NCBI RefSeq assembly: GCF_000003605.2
Contig: NW_003128862.1
Span: 273,012-337,011, forward strand
Source: Saccoglossus kowalevskii
Lineage: Eukaryota; Hemichordata; Enteropneusta; Harrimaniidae
Reading direction: 5' to 3'
Length of the DNA: 64,000 bases
Each line of letters opens with the position of its first letter. Positions within the stretch are counted from its first letter, which is position 1. Positions 24,367-37,000 of this stretch are shown here, one piece after another. The notes under the pieces are model-generated. The model was not told the origin of the DNA. It was given only the letters and a program-made list of their open reading frames with translations, and did not search any database. The position numbers were made by a program, and so were the translations under genes.

Positions 24367-25212
24367 TTAAAGGAAACATCAATCCAAACAACATAATGAC
24401 CTCTGAAGAAAAAGCTTCACAAATGTAAGAGCATGCAATTTACAGTTTTTTTATATCACTCTTCATTCTCTAGTATTCAACTTTTCATCAATATTATGTA
24501 GTCAGCCATCGTGATTTTCAAGCAAAAAATATGGGTAAAGTACGACATCATATAATCTGTTGTCAGAAAATGATTTCATCTATAACTTCACAAGTTGAAC
24601 TTCAAATTGGCTGAAAGTTTGGAAATTGGTAACAAAAATGTGCTGGTGCCACCCATGTTTATAAAATAGTTGTATGGAAACTGAACTGAAAAATTTATTT
24701 TTATGTTTTTCTACCAAATGCTCAAATTTCCTTATATTGTATACAACTAACCAATGTGAGTAGGTTATATGGGTGATATATTATATGTTGACCACAAAAA
24801 GGGGACAAAAAAGTGTCATTCTATATTTCACGACTAAAATATAGATTTTTATTTTTTTTACGTTTTTAGCAATATCTTTACTTTATGTGTATTTGTAATA
24901 TTCTAATTTCCATTACTATAATTATATACATGAGTAATATGCACAACGAAAATTTTAATTAATTCGCATCAGTATTTCTCATGACATAGATGAAATAATT
25001 TTCTCAATTTCTGATGACAGATTCTATGATGTCATACTTTACCCATAATCCTTTGCTTGAGAATCAAAATGCCTGACTACATAATACTGATGTAAAGTTG
25101 AATATCTAGAGATTGAAAAGTGATATGAAAAAACTGTAAATTGCATTCTCCTACATTTGTAGAGCTTTTTCTTTAGAGGTCATTATGTTGTTTGGATTGA
25201 TGTTTCCTTTAA
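24367..25212. mobile_element. Long-palindrome TTAA element (846 bp, about 225-bp inverted arms)
   Basis: The left end TTAAAGGAAACATCAATCCA is matched exactly by the inverted right end TGGATTGATGTTTCCTTTAA. Complementarity continues, imperfectly, through about 24367-24590 and 24990-25212 (for example ACATAATGACCTCT against AGAGGTCATTATGT, and ATTTACAGTTTTTTTATATC against its partner). The middle 400 bp is AT-rich and carries no transposase. TTAA at both ends fits a Kolobok- or piggyBac-type non-autonomous element. It lies about 110 bp upstream of the K2P splice acceptor at 24258. Confidence 0.85.
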
Positions 25213-25460
25213 CGGACAAATCTACATCCGGGGTTTACGTCCAAACATACAACGAATACAGCATTGTCGTAGCAGAAACAATCTATACTTTAACTATGAA
25301 CTATATAAACAAGATTGAATTATATAACCCATACGGTGTGACATTTGGTAAAGATGTGACGTATGTAAGCTAACAACGTACTTAGGAACGGATGCATGCC
25401 CTCTGACTAGAGGGACGCACCTGTATAATGACGACATAACCGGATTAGGTTATGAGTAAT

Positions 25461-25645
25461 CACGCGCGGATTTAGGAGGAGGCGCGCCAACTCCTAACCC
25501 CCACCCCGCCAAGAAATTACAAATCAATTGACAAACCCAGCCCACGTCAATAGAAGCGCCCCCTATCGAATTTCTGGATCCGGCAGTGGTAACGCGTATA
25601 CGAGTAAGGAACGCGGCGCACCTCATCTATATCCGCCCCTGGCAC
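25461..25645. mobile_element. Possible hAT-like MITE
   Basis: The left GCGCGGATTTAGGAGGAGGC resembles the inverted right end CAGGGGCGGATATAGATGAG; the CAGGGGCGGAT terminus is a common DNA-transposon end. The interior holds a run of C blocks and a second GGATCCGG motif. No clear target duplication was found. Confidence 0.4.
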
Positions 25646-27584
25646 AGTCATTATGCCGTTTTAGTGCAGTTTGTGTTCACGGTGTGTAAAACAAGTGAAT
25701 CGGAATATTGATATTCCAGTCCTGTACTCGTATTTATTATAATGATGTCATCAATGAACTTATAACTATTTGTATTAGTTTCACGAATAGCCATCAATGT
25801 TGAATTGGATTTAATTTAATTTACTTGTTTGATAACTCATTTTATTTATAGGTCTGTCGCAAAGCCTTTACAAATTGGGTTGCAACTATCGGAAACGTGG
25901 CAAGATAAAAATTAGACGAGACAAATGCAGAGGTCAGGTTATAGCAAGCATGTACATACCGCAGAGACTCGCGAGTACCTCATATAAAACATGACCCGGG
26001 GTCACCTCTCAATATTACCCGTAACAAAATGTCAAACACAGCATGATAAAACATAATTACATATGCTGGCCCTGAGAGCGAACATGCTTTCACTTACTCC
26101 AGAGGGTGGACATCCACTTAAAACATGTTTCCCGAGGCCGTGCGCGAACAGGATTTTATTATTGACGTGATCCGTACTCCCGCAGGGGCGTCTGTTACTG
26201 CCACTATGCTAATTACATGTACGCACTGGGTACCAAAAAAACGTACGCCGACCCAATATAAGATGCCGAGGCGCCAGGTCCATGTACTGTATAATGACTT
26301 GGGACGCTGGTAATGATGATTATCGATATTTTAGAACGGCAAACCGCGACAATTTGTTACATATCGCTATTTTATGGAGATAGCTGTCGCGATAATTACA
26401 TCATTTATTTGTATGACAAGGTCTTAAGAATCCTTGTTTTTGTTACGAGAATACATGTACGGATCATGAGTTGAATACGATTTTACATAAACGTGGTTTA
26501 AACCGCTAACGGTGTAGAAACACATGTATTGTTTGTTTTGTAATTATGCTTCAGACGTCAGTTCGATTTCCGACTATAGACAAGCAGGAATGGCAATGAA
26601 GCAATAAAAATAGAATACTTGTAGTTCCTAACGATTTGAATATAGTTTCAGTATTGCAATTAATGTGGGTGTCAATGTAGTTTCGACACTTAAATCGTAA
26701 ACTCTCACTCAGTAGACACTAAGCACGTTTTGACTTCGACTGCCCTCAATAACAATCTCGCCTCCGGTACGTGTAATCATTACAAATCAATCGAATATAA
26801 ACAACCAAATACAATTTCGTAACAAGTGTACGCACTATATTAGAGCGTAGTAAAAAAAATATCAATCAGGTTACTTCACTAACAGAACATCGTGATCCCG
26901 GAAAAATCATTAAATCGGATTATTTATTGTCTCTTTGTATGATTCAATCACCTTATAATGGCACCCTGCGAATTTCAATCTAGACGAACATGCTTAATCT
27001 GTTGTCAATTAGTATGACTTGACAGATTACTGATCTAATATAATATGCATAAAACGTGCATGCCCCGCTTGGTTTTTTATACTTCCATGTTTACACACAC
27101 TTACCGCCAAGTGCCAACACTGTGGATATACACATTTCTTGGCGGACTGTCGCCAGGCAATCTGAATACGGTTCTATTTGTAATCCTTGTACGCCCTATA
27201 AGTATACCACACACAGGGGCGCAATTTCATGTTTGACATCATACACAACAAAAAAGGTGAAAGATTCTACTCTCAATAATGCTTTTGTATCACCCTGGGA
27301 TGTCTGTGAGTGTAACGGCAACGTGGCGATGAGAAGCGTGGGATAGTAGATATAACCCCATACGTGCTGACATGTCGTCTGCTACTCAGACGAGCATCAC
27401 ATTAAATCACTCGTACATAATGGCGGATACTTGCCCCACTCTTGACATTATCTGATTTATTTTACATAATTCTTATTCGCGTTTCCAGTCATACCATTGC
27501 TTCTAGAAGGGCCAAAGGCTAGATTACTCTGAGAAAAAGAAGTGCAAACCGTTGGTTCATGTCTTCCAATATGGCTACACTTAC
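25646..27584. other. Upstream region of the K2P gene, nothing recognised
   Basis: Unique-looking sequence between the MITE at 25461 and the promoter-like cluster. Possible first-intron sequence if the leader exon is real. Confidence 0.5.
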
Positions 27585-27763
27585 ATCGCGTAGACCAGGT
27601 CGGGCAAGGGACGTCATTGGATTCACCGCAAGGAATTGTGGGTGGTGTCATGCACTCAGATCCAACGAAATCTCGCGAGATACGACTTCATAAACATCAC
27701 TTCACATGATTATGGATGAAAATGATAACCAAAATGGTTTGTTAGGGATGGACCATTTCCCGC
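27585..27763 (-). promoter_or_regulatory. Promoter-like cluster with possible leader exon (minus strand)
   Basis: Within 180 bp lie TTTCCCGC (27756-27763, E2F consensus), the palindrome TCTCGCGAGA (27671-27680, the BANP/CGCG core-promoter element), a CCAAT box on the minus strand (ATTGG near 27616) and an adjacent GACGTCA. On the minus strand an ATG at 27651 begins MTPPTIPCGESNDVPC and, 67 nt later, a strong donor GTAAGTG starts at 27584. This could be the leader exon of a minus-strand transcript. The nearest downstream minus-strand acceptor I can support is the K2P one at 24258. Joining them would put this ATG out of frame with the channel, so it would be an upstream ORF, not an N-terminal extension. 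Linkage is inferred. Confidence 0.35.
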
Positions 27764-30700
27764 TCACTGTGAGATTCCGCGCTATGCGTAAAATCAAACG
27801 TCAAAACCAGGGGATAGTGTCGCAGTGATGTCAAAACATCGCGTGGGATTCGACAAACGCGAATGTATTAGGGATGTACTTCTACCCTTAGTAATGTCCT
27901 ATACACATTTAATGATGTTAATTGTTTATGAATTTTGAAATTGAGCAATAAAAATAAGAAATTCAAGTTCAAAACAAATTCGATTTTTTGCGACAAACGT
28001 TCGGTCCGCGTTATTCACGCAATGTGCGAGATATCGCGAGATCATTGTGAATTAACAGTTTGCTCCAGACTTGCATAGCTCGTTAAGCGTGGCGTTATTC
28101 AACCTTGTGTACGCATGCGCGTGTAACTATTGACTCAAAATAGACACGCCGACGCCCTGAATAATGCATCATGCGACGTGTTGTTTGACGGAGTGCTCTA
28201 CATTTCATGATTTCAAAAACAAAACAGCTGATACCGATCAAATACATTACCAGCGCAAGCGCTAGTATGGCGTCAAGTGCTCCATGTTTACGTGCAATCA
28301 GGCTCCGGGTCGCAGTCTTGTGGATAAGACCTATTATAAATGCATATTCATTAGGCTTATCTATCACTGCCCTCTAGGCTGCGTGTATAAGTTACGTGGC
28401 AAATGATGAAAATGTGAATTGCACCGTCGGAGATAAAGCAAACAAGAACATGTGTACTACACAACCACCACCACTACTACCACCACGCAACATCCAACCT
28501 ACCCTTGTGACATGTTGTTGTGACCGGGCTCGCTAGGTTGATCCGTCCAGTAGCCTCACGTCCATAAATATAGGTTTTCAAGTTTACGTGTTGGCACCTT
28601 ACAAAATTGAGGCTGAATGATATTGAACAATTTTATAGTGAGCTAATTTCGATGTCTGTGTTTGCCTGACAGAAACAAGAACATAAAACTGGTGGACGAC
28701 GATTACAGAAACAGGTTTGTTTTTTTCGAACACAAAGAAAAAAATGAACACAAAGAAAAAAATATATTTGTGATATTGTTTACCTAACGAAAACTTAGAA
28801 ATATAACTGGTGATCACCGATTACTGAATGGAGTTATTTTCAAACACTAGCAAAAATAAACACAAACAAATCATATATTTGATTTAAATTTGCTGAGCTG
28901 GCACGAAGATGAAACTGTTGAATGTCGTTTACAAAAAGTAATAGTGGAATATATGTTACAATATTGCTAAATGTTAACCGGCACACACATAGCATCAGTG
29001 GATTCATTGAAAATGCGCTTCTCTCGGGAAACTGTATTTGTCTTATATCCACCACCTCAACATAAATCAAACACTGGGTATCACGGAGATTGTGGACACC
29101 GAGTCTACAGCCCGGAGATTGCAAGTTACTGTACTTGCACCAAAAGTGTAGGCTTTGGCGTTATGACTGCTATATTGTACTTACTCATATCAGATCTGCA
29201 CTGCCTTCTCTAGCTCAATACATATCGTAGTCGCGCCTGGTGCGGTTGCAACGTCTCTGGGAAGTTCTGTTCGCAAACCAGACCCATTATGGTGGCTGGA
29301 GATAAGAATAAAATCACACATCGTGAGTTGTTGTTAATCGGGCGTATCCGAGAGCAAAGGTCTTGGATATTTCCAAGAAAAAAATGGATTGAGTTTTCCA
29401 CATCCCGTATCCTTTCAATGGCGTTTATGTTTCCATTGCACTCATGCAAGAATATAAATTCATGCACCGGATATGATGATGTCATAATAGCGGATATGAC
29501 GATGTCGCAGCGTACTTCCAGTCTGAAACATACACGTGTTTTGAGACTGGAAACACAAATTAAACAAAATCCCACATGCTATGCTATTTCAGTTGATGTA
29601 TGTCGCCCTTAGCCTTTATAAAATCACGAACGCCAGCGTATATGTAATAAGTTATCAGCTGAAAGTAGCGAGAACATAGCTATTCTAACAGACATGTTGA
29701 AAGTTGTATAACTCCCCGTACGGACACTTTTTCTCTGTGCATGCATGTGTGTATGCTAATTTCATACTTTGTTATCGGTTGAGTTAATCGGACAACGTCT
29801 TGAAAAATCTACCAGAGGCGCTAATCAATTCGAGCACTGGATTTATTTTAACTGGTGTCCTGGAAGATTATGTGAGACGACTGACCGCTGATTGGCAGTA
29901 GTAGTGTCAATACGTCACTTCCGCAAATCCTAGGATCCGGGTTTTCCAGCCTTCAAGACTTCAAAGTAGTTAACCATAGATTAGAACAATAATTAATACC
30001 TACACGCAGATAATTACAAGGATAAAGTTATGTTCCGAAAAACAGGGCAGTGAGTAAGTGAGTGATCATAGTGAGCATTCATTGGTTCATTGGGTACTAA
30101 GTTACTCGATTCGATTCACCGAGTGAACACATCCCTTTTCTTTTAAACAACCATGAATGACTATACCCCCAATACCAAATATTAAAGGGCGGTGGTCGTC
30201 TTGCCGCGTCCTGATCGATATGGGACTTACAGTGACGTACACAACGCGTGTAAAATACACCGCCCTTTAAGTAACGCAAACTTGACACCTTCGCAGGAAT
30301 GGAACACGAAAATCAAAACAATATGTAGATGATACAGAATATACAAAAATTATACAAAAATTAAAACAATATATATGTGATATAGTCTACGAAAATATCT
30401 CGAGCGGAGTATAACATAGTAAAACTATCGTAAGCTTTGCCTCCTCGTCAGGTTTAATAAAATAGTATTCATTTATACACCCTGGATTGTGTATAGTTTT
30501 AAAAATCCAAAAAATTATTTTAGAAGTACTTTCTATTAAATTCAACGTGAATTCATATGAAATTATGTTTGTTTTAGTGACTAGACACTACCTTGATTTC
30601 TATCCAAAGCTGACTAGTTGCAGCCTGAGTGCTCTAATATTTGTGGCAGGTCCAGCTGATTTTTACATTTTTCATTTGAGATATGATCTACATATAATAC

Positions 30701-31610
30701 AAAGCAGGAAAGCAACTTAAACTATATGCACTACTGGCAAGTAATGGATACGCCTGAGACTTCACGATTATAATAGAAATTATTTCGTGATTGACCACAT
30801 ATTATTGAACAGGAATTCAAAAAAAAACATCTCATTAATTGTATATGTCGCAACAGAATCAACATTCCAATTACAAACACAGTTTAGACTAACATTATCT
30901 AGATTTCTAATGTGTGAGTCATACTCAATGATTACATGTACGACGCCAGCAGCTGAGTCCGACAGCTCTTACGAATATCAAATAGTCTAAGCTCAGAACT
31001 CCGCATAAACTATACGTAACTGTAACTGAAATGCAATGCAATGAGACCGGAATGTGCTGCATTTTATTCTAAATTCACTAGTCTAAGAGTGCATCGGGGA
31101 ATTACTATTATTTCTTTAGAGTTGTTACATTGTTGCAATTTGAAGAATAAAAATGTTTTCTTCGTAAACACAAGGCAACTCACTGAAGATATTATAGCGA
31201 CACACTAACTTGTTTTATTTCGATGATGAGTTCAAGCGTTATGTATAAAATTCACTAACCCCTTTGTGCATCGAGAATACAGAGACGCAATAAAATTAAT
31301 TAATTAGCCAAACTTTAAATAGACAGAAGCTGCGTTTTTCTCATTTATTTTCATATTTGATAATCTATGCAGTCCTGAGCCGAAATTACCTTTGTAATAC
31401 CAAATGAGTAAACACATTGTGATATGATATGTAACATGATATGCATTTATAACAGGTATATAACCGCATTCAAAGAGCTGGAAAATGAATTCTTGGTAGA
31501 CAGTTAAATTATTTCCATATGTTTACGGGCTGCATGCATATGCATAGCGATAAATCCTAACATTTTACAACCCACCCCCATCCTCAATCTGTATTCATTT
31601 GGTTTCACAA
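27764..31610. other. Intergenic with one small MITE
   Basis: Contains the 30182-30270 MITE and an imperfect CGCG element (TATCGCGAGA, 28032-28041). Overlapping frames at 29575-29210 (minus) and 29289-29612 (plus) are not recognisable. An ACC trinucleotide stretch is near 28464-28488. Confidence 0.55.
30182..30270 (+). mobile_element. MITE family 2, copy 1 (89 bp, intact termini)
   Basis: TTAAAGGGCGGTGGTCGTC at the left and TACACCGCCCTTTAA at the right give a 13-bp perfect inverted repeat including TTAA. The interior CGCGTCCTGATCGATATGGG and GACGTACACAACGCGTGTAA is shared with 23248-23362 and 17561-17641. No coding capacity. Confidence 0.75.
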
Positions 31611-31623
31611 AGGTCAAAGGTCA
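31611..31623 (+). promoter_or_regulatory. Perfect DR1 nuclear-receptor site
   Basis: AGGTCAAAGGTCA preceded by CAA: two consensus half-sites spaced by one base, the type bound by HNF4, COUP-TF and RXR dimers. There is no gene in the immediate vicinity. Confidence 0.4.
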
Positions 31624-32623
31624 GTATTACATGGACTAAAATTTATGAGAAAATTGACAAAAGAAAACGCAGCGTGTGCCCATTTAATACATTCCCCTTG
31701 TAAATTATAAACGCGATCGAAAACACGGGAGACACTTGTAGTTCTGGATGAAATTCGTTTATTTACGTATCTCCATTTTTGTTGGATTGCCCCCGCGAAG
31801 GAACTTGAAATTCATAAGCCGATTGAACGTGATTAATCACTAGCTCTGTCAATTTCCTTCATCGATGACAACCAATTCCCAATTGCATACACACCACAGT
31901 TGTGATACGCGAAATTGTGGCCCAATACTCGCGGTTAAAATCCATCACGACGTGTTCAATTATTCAGACGGAACGTCTCCGATTGATCAATTTTATTCCT
32001 GAGGACGTATGGGAATTGTACCCTCGCTAAACAATACGAGTTGTCAGCAGTTAATCTTTGAACAGCTCGCAACATTATTAGATCTGTACACTATTCCAAT
32101 GAGATCATCAATACCATGTAATGCCAGTTGTAATATGCCTAAATGATAGTGTGAAACATGAAGATAAATTCCCATTGCTTATACTATTTTTTTGGAACTT
32201 GAACCGGACAACCCAGAAGAGGCTGAATGGAAATCCGTCAATTAGATTAAACTTGACATCGCAGGGGAATAAACTAAATGCTTTTGAAAACCATCTGATC
32301 GTATCGCTATCTACATCCTGTTTTTTGCTTCTTAGAAACGTTAGATACACACGAGTTAATCCTTTTTGAAAATAATTTATATAACGCATTAGCGGTGCAT
32401 ACACGTGGTCTGCCTGTAACAGATTGGTGAATGCAATACAATATAACCATGACTTAAAATCATATACATAAACGACTGATTCACGTGGGCGGGCCATACA
32501 TTCTAAAGACGTGATAGATTGTCTACGCAATATTTAATGGGGTCATTGACTCCTAGCTGGATGCATAGTCAATAATCCCAATAGTAGTGCAGTTCGGTAC
32601 AGCACATTAATATGGTTTTAGGA

Positions 32624-32700
32624 CAGGTTATAGTGGCGTAGTGGTGATTACGATTGCTTGCGTACGTACGTTGTTGTCAGTTTAAATCTTGTTGTTTCGT
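32624..32700 (+). mobile_element. tRNA-like SINE head
   Basis: TAGTGGCGTAGTGGTGATTA contains an A-box (TGGCGTAGTGGT) and CAGTTTAAATCTTGT is a diverged B-box about 35 bp on. The remaining sequence does not fold as a good tRNA. Confidence 0.35.
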
Positions 32701-33803
32701 GTTTATATATTCGTAATATGCCTGTAAATTGTAAAACTGCAAATAGTCGGCTTCAAACATCGCCCTCAGCCTGTGTACACTTGTCATAGTTAAATCGACA
32801 AGTATATTTTTTAAATCAGCCTTATTAATAAAACCATAATTCAGTTGTAAATTTGGACATTCGATTGAGTATCGGGCATGTTCTTGATAAGCAAATGTAG
32901 ATCATATATATCATTACAAAACATAGTTAAACCCTGGTGACCTTGCTCTTTGTTATATAACATTATTCCCTTATCATATTTTTTTTTCAACATGAATATG
33001 CATTGTCATAGTTAATTTTGAATTCGAACAAGTTTTGGGATTGAAACAGCAGTGGGGAAGCAGTCTACCAAAAGTGCTTGATTGATGTTAATAACTTACA
33101 AAACATTGGTGCCTAATGTGTTTAATTATTTCAAGAGATATAATTTCCAGTTGACTGAGCTAGCTAGCTGAAAAGCGAATCATAAAATTATCAAACAAAC
33201 TGGTGGTGATCAGTTTAATAAATTGCATTGTTTGTTTTCAGGTGTGTGTTTTCAAAATTTTTCTCGTTTTTGAAATTATTCATTTTTGTTTTATTAATTT
33301 ATATCAAGTTTGATTATTTTCATAATTATTTCTAGTGTGCTTGTATGTTTATTTTTGTTTTATTTTTCGGTGTTTTTCATTTGTAATTTTTTTTTTTTAT
33401 TTCCCGCATTTCCCAGTCTCATATTCTTTAAATATTATTTTTTATATTATAGTTTTTTAAATGTTATTTCTAGATATATATATTATTTTGATTTTGAGGA
33501 TAAGGCTATGAAATTCTGTTTTTTTTTTATTATTCTGTATGATAGAATATTTTTGCAACGCTTAGCGTGCCGTACATATTTCCTCTGGGACCAGTGACCT
33601 TTGAATGAGTATCATCAGTAATCAGTCGATTCAAAAATTGATCTTCTGATTTTGACGACTACTTTCTCGATTTTTGGATGATATTTTCACACAGGACATC
33701 TGTCGTTCCCACTAAGGGAAGATTTCATACTGATGAATTAGGCGAACAAGTTTGGTACACTTTGGAATAGGATTAGTAAAGTTATTGTGTACACATTATT
33801 AAC

Positions 33804-33829
33804 AACGACGACAACAACGACGACGACAG
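33804..33829. repeat. AAC/GAC trinucleotide repeat
   Basis: AACAACGACGACAACAACGA CGACGAC, a short imperfect trinucleotide array. Confidence 0.85.
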
Positions 33830-34003
33830 ACATTTTACCCTCAATATACATTTTCCTTTCATCTTTGATGATACGGGGAAGGTACAGCACTTTAGGCTAT
33901 GTTATGCAAATTGCCAAAAGTTTACGCCCACTCCATTGTGTCATTGACTAGTAAACTGAGCCCAGAATAAGTAAACATCTGCAGGTATAAAAGTAATCCA
34001 ATA

Positions 34004-34034
34004 AATACATACATACATATATATATATATATAT
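34004..34034. repeat. ATAC/AT microsatellite
   Basis: Tetranucleotide ATAC units passing into AT dinucleotides. Confidence 0.9.
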
Positions 34035-37000
34035 TACTGTTTCAGCTTCAGCAAATTTATTTAATTCGACAATTCGACAATTGCACAATTAGATATTATT
34101 CGCAAAAAAACGAGGACGACACTTTTAGAAACAATGTTTCTGACAACGCATGTCTTTTTTGACAATGGGAGGGTTACATTTGTTAATGATACTGTAGTTT
34201 TTGCTAATAAGATAGAAATTGAATGAAACATGTGATGCTTTGACTTGGTTGCTATGGGCATTGACATGGCTAAGTTGGTAATTGCATTTATGCATAATAA
34301 TGAAGTCAAATGACACTCCCACATCGAAACTCCCAAAATCCCCAATTCCAACTAATTTTTGTGTTTTATAAAACTAACTTATCATTTTCTAAAAAAAAGT
34401 CTGATTTCATGGTAAAACCAATATTTGTACGATAATATATAAATATATATTTAAAACAGATACTGTTTGATCTGATCATATAATTTGACACTCATTTTGT
34501 CCGCTAAACTTAAAACGTCTTTAAAATAATACAAGGCATATACACCCTACTATATAGCCATAACAACCGGGACCCATTACAATTAAATTATTATCATTTC
34601 ATACCTATGCTTAACTTTCCTAAAACGAGATTGTCATGAAATAACTAAGATGATTGCTTCTCTTTTGAATATTGTCGATGAACAGCTTTGGAGATTTCTT
34701 TAAGCATACCAGTACGTCACGCAGATGTGATTTACCCCATTTCCTGTTCAATACATGTACACATCGTGTCCATTTCTTATCACAAGATCAGTGGAAAACA
34801 CAAATAGTAAAAGAGATGGGCAATTGCAAGACAATTCGAAACAAATGTTTGGCACTACTTTTCTACAAAGGCGTGGAAGGATACTTTGCTCAGTGGTCCA
34901 CATAGTATAACACCACAGATGACAAACTGGATGTCATCACCATACACGTGACCTAATGCCAAACCAATATTTCAAATTTACTTATCATGTTTGTAATGAC
35001 GATCTTGTTTGAAACGTATTATGCAAGTTATGTGGGGCTGTATTATATTATTTCTATTGGGCCCACGGGGGCGATTAAATATACACGAGTTTCCCAGGGT
35101 ACCTACTCTAAAAAAAAACCAGCATGACAATAATTGTCCGTGATGCTAATCGAATCTGATTTAATAACTACGTCATTATAATACCCCGGGTCACATTTAG
35201 TATATCTCACAACTGTAGTTGTCATGTAGTATGTTTTGCAGTGGTTGAAATTTACTTCCAAACGTTGATTTGTCCACTCACTGTATTGGGCAAGCTACAT
35301 ACTAGGATTCACAGCATATAAAACGCTTCGTAATCGACATAACTGCGATTTCCGACCAATGATGCTTCAAAGTTTACGTATTGGGTGAAAAACGTCAAGC
35401 AAGATAACTTATAACACGATAACTTACATTCTACAGTATCACATGGAAATGTCGAAATAATATCACATGGACGTATACCAGATATATCACCTGATTTGTG
35501 CATAGTTTCACGTCAAATCCTCTTCTCAAATTTCTTTATATTTTCGTCCATAAAAAACAATAATGAACAAAATGATTCTTTGCATTCATATCTATCAGCA
35601 AAATGAATGTATTTTTTTAGAATAGGATTCACGTTTCACGTGATAACGAAGTAGATTTATGAATAGCAAGGTAGACGATACCCTCTGGTAAAATAACAAC
35701 ATTAATATATTTAATATACCGACAATGTAGCGTCTCCTAGTATTGATAGATTAGGAAGACTACAATTTGCTTTTACTGCTAACTATAATCGATTAACTGG
35801 CACTCCGATCGTTTTATCTGGATCAATAGTTTTGCGTATCAGTCTATTGACGTTACGTTCTTGACCACGCGGTACTCAGGGATGCACATTAACAGCTTGT
35901 GACTTGGCAATACGTTTTTTTAAATAACTATTTTTAATGTGTTAAAATGCTAATGTTTCTGTTACACGGCGGTAGACATTCACCAGCGCGTGGTTTAGTG
36001 TAAAGTCACATATACGAACCTCGCCGTTTCTAATAGCACCAACCTCAACTTGGCATTGCACGGGATTAATTTCTCCGATGTATCGAAAACTTAATTCTTA
36101 TACAGTATGTAAAAATCCAACGACAGAATTTGTCCCAAAGTTAGTACGATGTCACCAATGTGTTCCTAAAACCGTAAATACAGTGACCCCCTCCCCTCCA
36201 AGAAAAAATCTGCAAAATTGTATTTGAGGAGCGGTGTTCAAATATGCAAATCATGCAAAACGGAAATCACGATTTCGATTTATTTATGGCAACAACAACA
36301 ACTGCGAAACGGATACAAGGGATAAATAGGATCTCTAGTTCGGGACCGGCGGATATCGAAATGATTAAATTCGTTATTATTAAGCATCAGAACACATGAC
36401 TATTAATACATTCGTTTAATAAATTCAATATCGCAAGCTCATTGGAAAACCTTTATATATTAATACAAGTGTGTACAATTTTAATATACCAGTTTCTTGA
36501 AGAAGAAACAACAACAAATAGTCGCTGAGCAACATCGTACATATGCTTACATCCCAATCGTAACGATAACGCTGATACAAGGCAATTAGTGCAGACTTTT
36601 ATTTCTGTAAACTCAAATGACTGGCTTCCAAACAACAATCATAAATACTTCAATCAGTATATCATCGGGAGTGATTCCACGAGATTTAATGGTGGTCAGA
36701 CGTGGGACGCAATGTTTAAGACAATATTTGTTCGTGAACCTAAAAGCCGTTCATATGTGTAGGTAAATATTTATAGAGAAAATGTACATGAGAATTGACG
36801 AGAAACGCGATTGCAATCACCACAAGCAACATCACAATCATACAATCCATCAAATTATCTAGATGACGGAGGAGTTACATGTTTTTATGTCAATATCATT
36901 ACATTTGTTCGAAAAACATCCTTAAGTCCGATTCGCAATGTATGCTCCTTTGAATATAATACGACAACCTTCTTTTCCTTTTTGCAATTAGTAATCTATT

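Noticed and set aside
28095-28367. 90-codon minus frame with one hydrophobic stretch (LDAILALALVMYLIGISCFV)
   Set aside because: Starts at GTG with no ATG or convincing acceptor; a single hydrophobic run is common in AT-rich translations.
29210-29612. Overlapping 121-codon minus and 107-codon plus frames
   Set aside because: Open on both strands simply because stops are locally rare; neither resembles a protein family.
32108-32530. 140-codon minus-strand open frame
   Set aside because: It starts at TTG and resembles no family. About one frame this long is expected by chance in 64 kb of this AT content (rough estimate from stop-codon frequency).
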